Source: Methylobacterium nodulans ORS 2060 (GTDB lineage Bacteria; Pseudomonadota; Alphaproteobacteria; Rhizobiales; Beijerinckiaceae). Taken from it: 64,000 bases of DNA. The stretch spans positions 310,001 to 374,000 of the forward strand of contig NC_011892.1 in the NCBI RefSeq assembly GCF_000022085.1, given 5' to 3'. Below, piece by piece: positions 1-9,233 of this stretch. Below the pieces are notes generated by a model. It had not been told where the DNA came from. It ran no database searches and saw nothing but the letters and a program-made list of their open reading frames with translations. How positions within the stretch are numbered: the stretch's first letter is position 1; every line of letters begins with the position of its first letter. A program made the position numbers and the translations under genes.

Positions 1-1002
1 CGGGCCCACGACCGTGTCGGGGCGCCCTGGATCACCATAGGGGAGAGCAGTCACCAAGGCCGCGAGCCGGGTCTCGACCTCGTCGAGGCGGGAGCGCTCG
101 ACGAGCAGCACCTGGATCGAGGTGCAGACCTGACCGGCCTTGCGGAAGCTCGCGTTGACCACCTTCGGCAGCGCGACGTGGAGATTGGCGTCGGCGCAGA
201 GGATACAGTGGGCGATCGAGCCGAGCTCCATCTGGGTGCGGCGCAGGCCCACCCGCTCCTGGATGGCTCGACCGACCTCCGTGCTGCCCGTGAAGGCGTA
301 GAAGCGCACGACGGGCTCGTCGAGGAGCCACTGCGCCACCTCCGCGCCTCCATGCAGCACCGAGATCAGCCCTGGCGGGAGGCCCGCCGCGATCAGCACC
401 TCCGCCATGAGGCAGGACGAGAGCGGCGTGTGCATCGAGGGCTTGAGCACGACCGCATTCCCCGCGGCGAGCGCCGGGCCGACCTTGTGCGCGACTGTGT
501 TGAGGGGAGCGTTGAACGGCGTGATCGCGCACACGACGCCCAGCGGCACGCGCAGGGTGAAGCCAATGCGCCCGGTCTGCCCACCGGCGCCTTCAATCGG
601 CACAATCTCGCCGCCGAAGTCCCGCGCCTCCTCGGCGGACAGGCGGAACGTCGCCGCACAGCGACGGACCTCGCCGGCAGCATCGCTTCGCGGGAAGCCG
701 GCCTCCTGGCGCAGGATATCGACCAGTTCCTCGCTGCGCTGCTCGATCAGCGCGGCCGCGCGGTCGAGCACGGCACCGCGCGCATGGTTGTCGAGCGTGC
801 TTGCGCGGAACGCTGCGTCAGCCCGGGCAATGCATCGGCGCACCTGCTCGCGCCCCGGCAGGCACACTTCCGCGAAGGGCTGCAGGCGATACTTGTCCAG
901 GACGGGCGCGCTCGCCTCGCCTGTCGTCCACTCACCGGCGATCAGCAGCCGACCCGTGGCTTGGCGTTGGCCCGGTGACCCGTGTGGCGCGCTATCCGCC
1001 AT
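1..1002 (-). CDS. Aldehyde dehydrogenase family protein, C-terminus outside window
   Basis: The 334 codons present cover the N-terminal two thirds of an NAD(P)-dependent aldehyde dehydrogenase (family length about 480). The frame reads ITPFNAPLNTVAHKVGPAL, the cofactor-site lysine segment VVLKPS, then FTGSTEVG, the general-base glutamate in MELGS (residue 259) and the nucleophilic cysteine in GQVCTS (residue 293). Both catalytic residues are intact. The chosen ATG at 1002 begins MADSAPHG and is the first start after the regulator gap. The gene is divergent from a LysR-type gene, which probably controls it. The form resembles lactaldehyde or sulfoacetaldehyde dehydrogenase-like members, but the substrate cannot be read from sequence. 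Confidence 0.85.
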   Translation of the reverse strand, partial: MADSAPHGSPGQRQATGRLLIAGEWTTGEASAPVLDKYRLQPFAEVCLPGREQVRRCIARADAAFRASTLDNHARGAVLDRAAALIEQRSEELVDILRQEAGFPRSDAAGEVRRCAATFRLSAEEARDFGGEIVPIEGAGGQTGRIGFTLRVPLGVVCAITPFNAPLNTVAHKVGPALAAGNAVVLKPSMHTPLSSCLMAEVLIAAGLPPGLISVLHGGAEVAQWLLDEPVVRFYAFTGSTEVGRAIQERVGLRRTQMELGSIAHCILCADANLHVALPKVVNASFRKAGQVCTSIQVLLVERSRLDEVETRLAALVTALPYGDPGRPDTVVGP

Positions 1003-1071
1003 CGTCGAACGTCCCCTCGCGGTTGTTCTCGTTCCAGGAGCAGACTAGGTGAAGGACCGGCTCTAACCGAA

Positions 1072-1119
1072 ATACCGATTTCCGTTGTGGGCCATAAGCG
1101 GATCCTATAGCGTCGGTAT
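1072..1119. promoter_or_regulatory. Inverted repeat in the LysR/aldehyde dehydrogenase divergent gap
   Basis: The 136-bp gap between the two divergent genes holds a 7-bp inverted repeat, ATACCGA at 1072-1078 and TCGGTAT at 1113-1119. Further partial ACCGA/TCGGT copies lie nearby (1066, 1126). LysR regulators normally bind dyads between themselves and a divergent target, so this is a plausible operator. The long spacer makes it tentative. Confidence 0.35.
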
Positions 1120-1138
1120 CCCGCATCGGTTCCGGCCC

Positions 1139-2089
1139 ATGGATTTTCGACAGCTTCGCTACTTTGCCCAGATCGTCGAGAGCGGGAGCCTCTCAAAGGC
1201 ATCGCGCAACCTCTACGTGGCGCAGCCGGCGCTGAGCCAGCAGTTGGCCAAGCTCGAGGACGAGGTCGGTAAGCCGCTGCTGCACCGCTCGACGCGCGGC
1301 GTGACACCCACAGAGAATGGTCTCGCACTGTACCATCATGCGCGCTTCATGCTGCGCCAACTCGATCAAGCACTCTCGATCGCGCGACAAGAGTCAGGCC
1401 AAATCGAAGGAATGGTGTCGATTGGTTTGCCTGCCACCACTGTTCTGGCCATCGGTACGCCACTGGTGCGACGCATCCGAACCAAGTACCCGGGCATCAT
1501 GCTGAATGTCGTGGAGGGGATGAGCGGCCATCTCACCCACATGATACGACTTTGCCAGTTGGATTTGGCAATTCTGTTCAACAGTGATGTGGCGTCTGAT
1601 TTACCGTCAACCGTTCTATTGGATGAGGAGCTGTTCGTTATCTTGCCCAGCAACAGCCCGTTGGTGCCGCACGATCGAACCAGCATCACGATTGCCGAAG
1701 CCGCGGCGCTGCCACTCATCCTGCCAACTGGCACGCATGGTCTGCGCCGCCGCATTTCCGCAGAATTCGAGGAGCGCAACCTCACAGCGCATGTGGTGGC
1801 TGAGATCGACTCGCTGTCGCTCGTGATGAGCTGCGTTTACGACGGGATTGGCGCGACCATTAAGCCGATCTCATCACTGCAACTGGGCGGAAAGCGGCGA
1901 AAGGAATGGCGTGCTCTCTCGATCTCGGACGCGCGTCTCAGTCGGCGGAATTACCTCTACTCGATTAATGCGGATCTGCTCTCGCCGGCAGCCTCCGTCG
2001 TCGCGAACGAAGTTCGCGAGACAGCCCGGCACCTCGTTACCACGGGGCAATGGCAAGGCGTGAGCCTTATAGATAACAGCTCGGATTGA
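1139..2089 (+). CDS. LysR-family transcriptional regulator
   Basis: This 316-residue protein has the classical LysR layout. An N-terminal winged HTH (MDFRQLRYFAQIVESGSLSK, then AQPALSQQLAKLEDEVG) is followed by a periplasmic-binding-like effector domain from about residue 90. The HTH and linker resemble the Nac/CynR branch. The start at 1139 was preferred over an in-frame ATG at 1085 because LysR proteins begin right at the MDFRQLR motif. It is divergent from the aldehyde dehydrogenase gene and probably regulates it and itself. The effector is unknown. Confidence 0.88.
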   Translation: MDFRQLRYFAQIVESGSLSKASRNLYVAQPALSQQLAKLEDEVGKPLLHRSTRGVTPTENGLALYHHARFMLRQLDQALSIARQESGQIEGMVSIGLPATTVLAIGTPLVRRIRTKYPGIMLNVVEGMSGHLTHMIRLCQLDLAILFNSDVASDLPSTVLLDEELFVILPSNSPLVPHDRTSITIAEAAALPLILPTGTHGLRRRISAEFEERNLTAHVVAEIDSLSLVMSCVYDGIGATIKPISSLQLGGKRRKEWRALSISDARLSRRNYLYSINADLLSPAASVVANEVRETARHLVTTGQWQGVSLIDNSSD

Positions 2090-2459
2090 AATTGCCCGCC
2101 TTCCGCAAGGCGAGTCTGCCCAAGCTCATCTGGATGCCGCAGCCCACCAGGGCGGCCTGAGGAGATCGCAACAGCCTCAATACAGCCGATGCGACGCTGC
2201 TCACGCCAACCCTGCTCGCAGCCGTAGCGAGTTTTCAGTGGAATAGGCGTTGAGCAGAAGGATCCGGTTCCGAGCAGGATGGGCCTCTACGCAACCAGTA
2301 TCAGCTGGCGAGCATAGGCCCCCTCCCCTGCTCTTTGACAGCTTCGCTTCTCGCTGTTGTATCAGGCCTGTTCGCCGCTCCAAGCGTTACCAAGAGCAGT
2401 TGGCGCATCTCCGCCCTTCACGGGCCTGCGATCGCGCCTCAACCTCTCCAGCCATCTTA
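2090..2459. other. Intergenic stretch without recognised gene
   Basis: I see no convincing coding frame, RNA or repeat between the LysR stop and the IS5 left end. The N-terminal part of the reductase whose 3' end lies beyond the IS is not found here, so DNA was probably lost when the IS moved or recombined. Confidence 0.5.
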
Positions 2460-3383
2460 GAGTCCGTTGGGAAAGGGTGGCCAAGAGAAAATGCGGGATG
2501 ATAGAGCATGTCTGCTCGTCTCGAATGGATGAATGGCCCCTCCTTGGTCTGGACCGCTGCAAATCGGCCGCGCTATGATCGTCGCAGCCAGAGATACCCG
2601 AGTGATATGACGAACGACGAGTGGCTCACCCTGGAGCCACTGCTTCCTGTCGCGGAGGGGATCGGGCGGCCCCGGACCTATCCTATTCGGGACATCATGA
2701 ACGGCATCCGCTACGTGCAGCGGTACGGCATTCCCTGGGATGCCATGCCAAAGGATCTGCCGCCCGCCAGTCTCTGCTACGATTACTGGCGGTTGCTCAC
2801 CGATGGCGGCCACATGGACCGGATCAACCATCATCTCGTGATGAGGGATCGTGAGAAGTCCGGGAAAGAAGCCAGTCCAACGCTGGCGATTGTGGATGCC
2901 CAGGCGGTGAAGTGTGACGCCCCGCAAGGCGAGCGCGGGTACGATGCGGCGAAACAAGTGCTGGGGCGCAAGCGGCATCTGGCGGTCGACAGCGACGGAC
3001 GCCTGCTTGCGGTGATGATCACTCCGGCCAACGTTCAGGATCAAGAGGGCGGGATCCCGCTCGTCAAGCGCTTGGTTCGTCTCTGTCCCTGGATCAAGAC
3101 AATCGTGGTGGACGGTGGGTACAAGGCCCGTTTCATTGAGGCGGTTCAGGCTGGCACGAGCCGTGTCGTGGAAGTGGTCGTACGGCCGCAATTTGGGAAG
3201 GGCTTTGTGCTTCTGCCGAAACGATGGCGGATTGAGCAAAGCATCGGCGCTCTCACGGTGTCGCGCCGTCTCAAGCTGGATTACGATACGCTGCTTCACA
3301 TCTCGGCGGCGGCTATGCTTTTCGCCTCTATAACTCGGCTTCTCGCGTCAATCACTATGAAATGACCCTTTCCCAACGGACTC
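2460..3383 (+). mobile_element. IS5-family insertion sequence, complete
   Basis: The 924-bp element is bounded by perfect 19-bp terminal inverted repeats: GAGTCCGTTGGGAAAGGGT at 2460-2478 and its exact complement at 3365-3383. It carries one transposase gene. The flanking trinucleotides are TTA on the left and TCA on the right. They fit the TNA target preference of this family but are not identical, so the two sides may come from different insertions, or a deletion followed insertion. Confidence 0.9.
2508..3365 (+). CDS. IS5-family transposase
   Basis: The 285-residue DDE transposase cuts and joins the element ends. The N-terminal DUF4096-like part reads MTNDEWLTLEPLLP and GRPRTYPIRDIMNGIRYV. 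The catalytic domain includes the first aspartate in LAIVDAQAVK, the second in IVVDGGYK and the glutamate region WRIEQSIG. It is undamaged and nearly fills the element. The start is uncertain: an internal ATG at 2607 (MTNDEW) is a more typical family start than 2508. A diverged, internally deleted relative lies at 12.6 kb. Confidence 0.9.
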   Translation: MSARLEWMNGPSLVWTAANRPRYDRRSQRYPSDMTNDEWLTLEPLLPVAEGIGRPRTYPIRDIMNGIRYVQRYGIPWDAMPKDLPPASLCYDYWRLLTDGGHMDRINHHLVMRDREKSGKEASPTLAIVDAQAVKCDAPQGERGYDAAKQVLGRKRHLAVDSDGRLLAVMITPANVQDQEGGIPLVKRLVRLCPWIKTIVVDGGYKARFIEAVQAGTSRVVEVVVRPQFGKGFVLLPKRWRIEQSIGALTVSRRLKLDYDTLLHISAAAMLFASITRLLASITMK

Positions 3384-3776
3384 TCAGACCTGGGGGTCCC
3401 TTTAGATAAGTACCATCACGAGAGCTTCAACTTCGATAATCTTCTGGCGGTCGAACCGGACGTTGCGCAGACTGTGGCGCAAGCGGAGACCGCGTCCGAG
3501 GTTCAGGAGGTTGCATCCTTTGCCGTCAGCTTCGCCAAATCAAATCGAACAGTGCGAGTTCGCGGTGACGAGTTTGTTCTCAAATCTGCTCGTGAAGCAG
3601 GACTTCGGCTGCCAGCATCTTGCACCACCGGCCTCTGCGGAACATGCAAATCCAAACTTCTCTCAGGGACTGTTGATATGAAACACCAGGGTGGAATTCG
3701 TCAACGCGAGATAGACGCAGGATTTTTTCTACCTTGCTGCTCAAAACCTCTGAGCGATCTCGTGCTCGATCGCTGA
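3384..3776 (+). pseudogene. C-terminal fragment of a hybrid-cluster ferredoxin reductase (GbcB/VanB type)
   Basis: Directly after the IS5 right end an open frame runs LGVPLDKYHHESFNF, a linker typical of glycine-betaine or stachydrine demethylase reductases. It ends in a plant-type [2Fe-2S] ferredoxin domain with CTTGLCGTC (C-x4-C-x2-C) and a final PCC. The FMN and NAD domains (about 250 residues) are missing. A GTG at 3474 could start an isolated ferredoxin domain of 100 residues, but no ribosome binding site supports it. In intact relatives this protein passes electrons from NAD(P)H to a Rieske oxygenase. Its presence close to a sarcosine oxidase cluster suggests a lost betaine demethylase. 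Confidence 0.75.
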
Positions 3777-4028
3777 TCATATTTGCTCCAGAGCTGAGGG
3801 AACGACTCTAACATTGTCGCAGCAATCATCTGGTTGGATAATCCTACTGCGGTTGCGGCGCCGGATGAGTGAGCTGAATGATAGAAAAGAAGGCACTGGG
3901 CCGCTTCATCCGGTTGACTCAGGTTAGTGTTGGCAACGAGACAGTCATGCCTCGTCAATGTCCAGACAGCCAAATAGAATGCTCAGTTTCGTACGTTATG
4001 TAGACCAGACTCGTGAAGGTTTGAGAAA

Positions 4029-4946
4029 ATGGCATTAGGCCACATCCGGATGCATTCGAGTCTTCTTCCCATCCTTGCTCTTCTGGGTAGCATGATCGCA
4101 CAACTGAGTGCAGGTGCCCTCTCAAAAAGCCTCTTTCCTTCGGTAGGAGCGTCTGGCGTCACGACACTAAGGACAGCATTCGCCGCTGGCATCCTTCTCG
4201 CAATCTGGCGTCCCTGGCGACTTCCTCTCACTGTGCGTGAGGCTTGGATTATCGGTATTTACGGTGCTGCGTTGGGATTGATGAATCTTCTATTCTTCCT
4301 ATCGATCGAGAGCATTCCGGTCGGTATCTCCGTCTCTATCCAGTTTCTTGGACCTCTTGGCGTTGCGCTTCTGACATCGAGACGTATTACTGATTTCGTT
4401 TGGATATTTCTTGCGGTGTCTGGTCTGTTTCTGCTCCTACCTGTGCAGGGTACTATAGCTTTGGATTTGAACGGCGTTGCCTACGCTTGTGCGGGTGGAT
4501 TGTGTTGGGCCTTATATATCCTTTTTGGTCGACGAGCTGGATTAATCAATGGCGGTCAAGCTGTATCTCTAGGGATGGTTGCTGCAACGATCGTCGTTGC
4601 ACCATTTGGAGTGGCAAGCGCAGGTGCCGGACTCTTCGCCGCTCCCATCGTGATCGCTTGCCTAGGTATCGCTGTCATCTCGAGCGTCTTGCCGTATTCG
4701 CTGGAAATGTTTGCTCTTCGTCGTACCACTGGGCAAGTGTTTGGCATTCTCATGAGCCTACAGCCTGCCGTGGGAGCCTTGGTTGCCTTCCTGCTGCTCC
4801 AAGAAGTCATAACAATTATACAATGTTTAGCGATTTCATTAATCATAATGGCTTCTGTAGGGATCATGTTCACAGAAAATCGTGTCGGCACCTCTTATGC
4901 CGCCGCGTCTATGAAGCGATCTTCCAGATCCAGTGGTCTGAGTTAG
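4029..4946 (+). CDS. EamA/RhtA-like inner-membrane exporter
   Basis: This is a 305-residue, about ten-helix membrane protein with the duplicated EamA (DMT) architecture. Motifs such as GVSGVTTLR-like ASGVTTLRTAFAAG, FFLSIESIPVGISVSIQFLG and LPYSLEMFALRRT match RhtA threonine/homoserine exporters closely. It probably exports an amino acid or related metabolite. Base composition is lower in GC than its neighbours and codon use is mixed, suggesting a separate origin. A second start at 4050 is possible. The last 15 residues (SMKRSSRSSGLS region) are not family-like. Confidence 0.85.
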   Translation: MALGHIRMHSSLLPILALLGSMIAQLSAGALSKSLFPSVGASGVTTLRTAFAAGILLAIWRPWRLPLTVREAWIIGIYGAALGLMNLLFFLSIESIPVGISVSIQFLGPLGVALLTSRRITDFVWIFLAVSGLFLLLPVQGTIALDLNGVAYACAGGLCWALYILFGRRAGLINGGQAVSLGMVAATIVVAPFGVASAGAGLFAAPIVIACLGIAVISSVLPYSLEMFALRRTTGQVFGILMSLQPAVGALVAFLLLQEVITIIQCLAISLIIMASVGIMFTENRVGTSYAAASMKRSSRSSGLS

Positions 4947-5009
4947 AACTCTATTTGCATTTGCGGGCTGCGGGAACAGGCTGGCGCGCGCCGAGCCCGG
5001 AGGTGCGCC

Positions 5010-5303
5010 ATGGCGCGCGGACCCAAAGCTGTGGTGCTGAACCTTCGTGAGAATGAACGCACCGAACTGCACCGCCTGCTGCGGGGCACGGCACGGGTCA
5101 GGCGCTCGCCCAACGCGTGCGCATCGTCCTCGCCTGTGCCGAGCCAGGCGCGACCAATCTGGGCCGCGGCCACGGCGCTGGGTGTGAGCCGGCAGACCGT
5201 GGCGCTGTGGCGCCAGCGCTTCGCCGTGCACCGGCTGGAGGGCCTCGTCGATGCGCCGCGCTCCGGCGCGCTCTCACAGCCGACAACTTCAGCTTCAGTT
5301 GAT
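5010..5303 (+). pseudogene. IS630-type transposase N-terminal remnant
   Basis: The start MARGPKAVVLNLRENERTEL and the later ALGVSRQTVALWRQRFA and GLVDAPRSGA are the helix-turn-helix head of an IS630 transposase. The reading frame shifts after about residue 30 (LAQRVRIVLACAEPGA is in another frame) and shifts back before the HTH. The catalytic DDE domain is absent. No matching terminal repeats were found. Confidence 0.7.
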
Positions 5304-5836
5304 GTCTGAAGGCCGGTCTTGCTGGACGCTGGAAGGGATGTGACGGCGAATGCCCGGCTTCGCCGTCACGAGCTCTGTCGCGCTCGGCTCCTAGACTGCG
5401 CATGCCGTGAAGCTTGGCGCATTTGCGCAGCATCGGAGGCTGCTGATCGGGTATCGGATGGGCATGCCCCTCCGAGACGCAGGCGTGAGACACCCCTCGG
5501 CACGTCTCATACCAACAGGCCTTGTCAATGACCGGTGGTTCCGTTCTCGAATTTTCGCCAAGCCTCTCCACAAAGCCTTTGGCTTGGCATCGACACTTCG
5601 AAATGGGTCAACGGCCCGATGCGGCAGCACCCGCTGCGTCGGCAGCCCGGGCCGTTGGGATCATAAGGTCGAGCTACGCGTTTTGCTACGCCCCGTAACA
5701 GAGGTCTAGAACCAGGCGAGACGCTCCAGGGTGTATATACAGCGCCGTCGAGCAGCTATAGACCCTGCATGCGATCAGGAAGTATACTTCGTCGCGCGAA
5801 GCCAAACCGCTAAGTACAGGTCCGTATGATGGTGTT
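5304..5836. other. Non-coding stretch with possible IS-end debris
   Basis: No frame here looks like a protein. A segment near 5508 (TCATACCAACAGGC) weakly resembles the outer end of the IS copies at 31.5 and 44.5 kb, so it may be IS debris. Otherwise nothing is recognisable. Confidence 0.4.
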
Positions 5837-6190
5837 TTAGTGCTCCGTCATGGCCGTCTGGTCGATCTTTGCTGCCAAGATGAAATCATTCTCGTGGAGC
5901 CCATTGATCTTATGAGTCTGCAACGAGATGGTCGCGTACCCCCACCCGAAGGTGATATCTGGGTGGTGGCCTTCAGTCTCAGCTAGCTCGGCAACGCGCT
6001 GCACGAATTTGAACGCGTCCGCAAAACTGTCGAACGCGAATCTGCGCTCGATGCGGTGTGCGTCGTCGAGCAAAGCCCAATCCGGGGTCTGATGACGATG
6101 CGTCTCGGCCTCGTCAGGCTTGAGCGGTGGAATGCCGCCGCGGCACGGCGTGCAAGACTTCGCGATGAGCTGTTCAGCTTGAGCGGACAT
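5837..6190 (-). CDS. phhB: 4a-hydroxytetrahydrobiopterin dehydratase (pterin carbinolamine dehydratase)
   Basis: The 117-residue protein dehydrates 4a-hydroxytetrahydropterin, recycling the cofactor of aromatic amino acid hydroxylases. The family signature is clear: the region RIERRFAFDSFADAFKFV, then EGHHPDITFGWGYATI with the catalytic histidine pair and aspartate, then TLQTH-like SLQTHKINGLHENDF. Length is normal. The ATG at 6190 follows a GGAGG box; the frame remains open 22 codons upstream, but no better start is present. It stands alone, with no hydroxylase next to it. Confidence 0.9.
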   Translation of the reverse strand: MSAQAEQLIAKSCTPCRGGIPPLKPDEAETHRHQTPDWALLDDAHRIERRFAFDSFADAFKFVQRVAELAETEGHHPDITFGWGYATISLQTHKINGLHENDFILAAKIDQTAMTEH

Positions 6191-6481
6191 GGAGAGACCC
6201 TCCAAGACTGAATCAATTTTAACATATCCGACCCTGCTTGCCAGGCGCTTCCTCATCCGCGGCCGGTCCGAAGCGTGGTTTGTTATCTACAATACGGCGC
6301 AGCTTGAGTTTGTCGGCGGCAGCTGCAAGTAACGCTGCTGAGCTTCCTATGAGAATTGCCTCATGCTCTCCGTCAGAAGCATCGCTTCACGCGCACCATC
6401 GGCAGCCGTCATGCTCATCCGATGCGCCCGACCGGTATTGTCACGCAATGTGGTGGCAGGCGGGCTCGGGGGCCCGGGAGG

Positions 6482-6645
6482 GGGCTTGTCGCAAACTCAG
6501 GTACGGGGCCGCAGAAGCGGCTCGGCTACCCCGTTTTCACGCTTTGTTCGTGACGGGAAGGCCGAAGCAGGAGGCGAGCAGCTGGTTCTGCTGCCGCACG
6601 GTCCGTGGGCCGGCGCATCCAAACCCCTTGCCTAGCCACAGTGCG
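6482..6645 (-). mobile_element. Remnant of the 3' end of an IS6-family element
   Basis: Read on the minus strand, this segment encodes the last residues of an IS6 transposase (FGLPVTNKA then stop at 6539-6537) and ends with GGGCTTGTCGCAAAC, the same outer end as the IS6 copy at 58.2-59.1 kb. Similarity to that copy begins abruptly near 6645. The rest of the element is missing. Confidence 0.75.
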
Positions 6646-6698
6646 GAAGATGTTTCTCCGCAGTGCGAACCTGCTGGCGAGGCCCGCATAGGAAGCCA

Positions 6699-7339
6699 TC
6701 ACTCGGCCGCGTCCCGCCGCTCGCCGCGCGCCACCTCCATCATCCGGTCGTCCGGCAGGCGACGCTGCAGCTGCAAGGCCTCATCGGCCGGCGCCTCGAG
6801 CCAGGTGCGCCACTCCTCCTCGCTCGTGAGCAGCACCGGCATGGCCTTGGGATGCACCGGAGCAACCACCCCGTTCGCCTCGGTCGTGAGAAAGGCATAC
6901 AGCCGATGCTCCTCCGCGACCGGCTCCTCCCGTTTCGGCCCGCGCACGCCCGTCCAGGGCCGCCAGATCCCCGCAAACGCGAACAGCGGCCGCTCCTGCG
7001 AGAGCGCGAACCAGACCGGCGTCTTGCGCGGCTTGGTGTCGGCGTACTCGCTGAAGGAGGCCGGCACGAGGCAGCGGAACCCCGCCTTCAGGGCCGCCAG
7101 TAGGGCGAGGTCACGTTGCGGAGGTTGGTGACCGGCTGAGTGCCGAGCTTCGGCGGGGGCGGGAAGCCCCAGCGCATCATCGTCAGCTCGCGCGCGCCGT
7201 CCGCCATCCGGACCACCGCTGCCATCTGGTCGGGGAAAATGCCGGGCAGCGGCGGCAGGTTGCCGGTCTCGTCGCGCACGACCCCGAAGCTGCGGCGGAT
7301 CTCGTCGAGCGACCGGGAGAGGCTGTAGAGATCGCACAT
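6699..7339 (-). pseudogene. SRAP-domain protein (YedK/HMCES type), frameshifted
   Basis: SRAP proteins cross-link to abasic sites in single-stranded DNA through the cysteine exposed after Met1 removal. The start MCDLYSLSRSLDEIRRSF supplies Cys2. MMRWGFPPP, CLVPASFSEY (active-site region) and the histidine segment PVHPKAMPVLL follow. The frame breaks near 7105: one frame stops at SPYWRP, and the continuation ALKAGFRCLVPA is in another frame, as if two bases were lost. The joined product would be about 213 residues, a normal length. It may be a true pseudogene or a sequence error. Confidence 0.8.
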
Positions 7340-7570
7340 GGGGCGGATCGTAGCCGTCCGGCTCCTGCCAGTCCGTTGCTGTGCTTCTGGCTCGTTCGGC
7401 CGTGAGCGCAGCCTCGGCTCGGGAAATCAAGTTCCCGGGCCCTGATCGGCATCCTCGGTCGGGATGGGGTGCTCGCTGCACAAGCGTACCCTCCACATCA
7501 TCCACCCCTGGGTGGGCTACAAACCAACTCGGCCAACGGTACCAAGAGGAGAGGGGGCTCCTCCGAAAGC

Positions 7571-7927
7571 CTAAACCCACTCGTCGGTAACAGTCAGCTT
7601 GATCCCGAACTCGGCGGCACGCTCAAGGACACGGCGCAGACTGGCGCGATGACTCGCTAGTTGCCTGCGGTCCCATTCGGTCAGCGGGTCAGTCCGATCC
7701 GGGTCCTCCAGCCGATCCATTTCCTCAAGGTGATGGTCGGCACAGGCCATCAAGGCACGCACGCGTTCGCCGAACGGCATGCTCTGCAGCTCTCGCTTGA
7801 GCGGCATGCGCACGTAGTTCGGCGCATTTCCGTGGGAGGCATGCTCCTCAAGGGCTGGAGCCGCACGACCAAGCGCATGCGAGGAGGCCGAACTGCGATC
7901 ATGAGTTGGTGTGATGTCGGTCAGCAT
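7571..7927 (-). CDS. Hypothetical protein
   Basis: This open frame of about 118 residues has high-GC third positions and a charged helical C-terminal half (PFGERVRALMACADHHLEEM, then WDRRQLASHRASLRRVLERA), which looks like a real small protein. I do not recognise the family. No ribosome binding site precedes the ATG at 7927, and an upstream TTG (7942) or internal ATG could also be used. It lies downstream of nothing obvious and is convergent with no gene. Confidence 0.5.
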   Translation of the reverse strand: MLTDITPTHDRSSASSHALGRAAPALEEHASHGNAPNYVRMPLKRELQSMPFGERVRALMACADHHLEEMDRLEDPDRTDPLTEWDRRQLASHRASLRRVLERAAEFGIKLTVTDEWV

Positions 7928-8150
7928 CGATAGCAATTTCAAAGAGGTGTTGCCCTGACCCGCGCAGGCCAGGATGGCTGGTGAGCAACTCTGATGAATT
8001 CTCGATATGGTGCTGGCATCAGTGCGGTGCCAGGCTGAGCATGGCGGATGATCCTGAGATTGTGCTACTGGAGGCGGAAAGGAGCCCTACGGTGAGCACT
8101 AGGTGCTGATTTAGCTCGATGAGGTGCCGCACTGCAACCCTCAGGCCGAG

Positions 8151-8408
8151 ATGATGAATGTACGGATCCGTGGGCGCCAGCTGCCGCCCGAGCACGAGCC
8201 GGGCGAGACGGATCTCGTCGTTGAACGCTGGAAGCAGAAGGTGGCTGCCGAAGGCGTCCCTGTGACCATCTTCGTCCGAGAGCCCAGACCTCGATCCTTC
8301 ACTCTCCAGGTTAGATGGGCAGGTATTTCGGCTCGCCGGTATGACAACCTGGCGCTTAGTGCAGTCCGGGATTTGCGTGCTTCTGGAGGTCGCGACCCTT
8401 GTCTATGA
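8151..8408 (+). CDS. Hypothetical protein, doubtful
   Basis: A frame of about 85 residues begins MMNVRIRGRQLPPEHEPGE and reads ETDLVVERWKQKVAAEGVPV, which looks protein-like, but there is no recognisable domain or ribosome binding site. A GTG at 8124 could extend it. It may be a relic. Confidence 0.3.
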   Translation: MMNVRIRGRQLPPEHEPGETDLVVERWKQKVAAEGVPVTIFVREPRPRSFTLQVRWAGISARRYDNLALSAVRDLRASGGRDPCL

Positions 8409-8409
8409 G

Positions 8410-9132
8410 GCGAAGACTGAATCTGTTCTGCCCAAAGTCACTGGTGTCCTGCTCTGACTTCCGCACCAAAGCTTATAGCCGCGCCTGCGGTCGAGAACAG
8501 GAGACAGCCTCGTCGCGCAAGCCCACCCTTCAAGAAAGGAAAGAGGACCTCGCCACCATGTTCATTGTCACACCGGATAAGATTGAGATCACGATCCGGG
8601 CCTGAACTCTCTTCTGCGGGCGCACAGGCCAGCTGACAGCCGCCTGAGGCGAAGCGGTTGTCGAAGTACCCATGGCAGAAGGCCTGGTGGCCGTCTCATT
8701 CACCAGGTGTAAGGAGCAGTATGGAAGCCGTTATCATATCCGGTGTCTGGCACGGTCTTGCTCTACGGCCGAGGGTCAGGACTTCCGCTCGGCGGTATCA
8801 CTCGGCAGCATAGCATGCAACTCGACGGCTAGAATCGGTGCTCAGCACGTCGCCACCGCAAGATACATATAAGGTGTTGTAATAGACAAATTATTGGCCG
8901 CAGAGGTCAGTAATAGCTCTTGAGATTCTCCGATGCCGGGAGCATGATAGTTTCTGGACAAGCGGCGCTGTGGTGTCCAACCCGCACGCCGTGCCGGCGA
9001 GTCCCCTATCCAGGCCGCAACCGCCGGCAGGCCCAATTACACGTGTGCGGCTGGGGGGACTTCTGTCAGGCGGAAGAAATCACCGCTCCAAGGCGGTGAA
9101 GGGCGCCGTCTTTGTGAAGAAAGGAGGCAGGT
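8410..9132. other. Gene-poor stretch with a hairpin before a tiny gene
   Basis: No convincing gene is seen. A hairpin with arms CACCGC and GCGGTG lies near 9081-9098, about 35 bases before the small membrane peptide start, and could be part of its leader. Confidence 0.4.
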
Positions 9133-9210
9133 ATGGACGTCGTTGCCATTACCTACCTTCTCATCGCAGCCGGCTACGTCGTGCTTGCGGTGATGCACCT
9201 CATGCACTGA
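9133..9210 (+). CDS. 25-residue single-helix membrane peptide
   Basis: A strong Shine-Dalgarno (AAGGAGG, six bases before the start) precedes an ATG encoding 25 residues: MDVVAITYLLIAAGYVVLAV then MHLMH. This is one hydrophobic helix with an acidic N-terminus and a His/Met-rich end. Size and layout resemble small subunits such as KdpF or CydX, but no partner complex is encoded beside it, so no role is assigned. A perfect 30-bp palindrome follows 23 bases after the stop. Confidence 0.55.
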   Translation: MDVVAITYLLIAAGYVVLAVMHLMH

Positions 9211-9233
9211 TTACGCTGCGCTTGTGATCCGAG

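Noticed and set aside
5407..5709. Plus-strand frame of 100 codons
   Set aside because: No ribosome binding site or recognisable motif and irregular codon use; probably chance.
8570..8605. Short frame MFIVTPDKIEITIRA
   Set aside because: Fifteen codons with a weak upstream purine stretch; no sign of conservation or structure.
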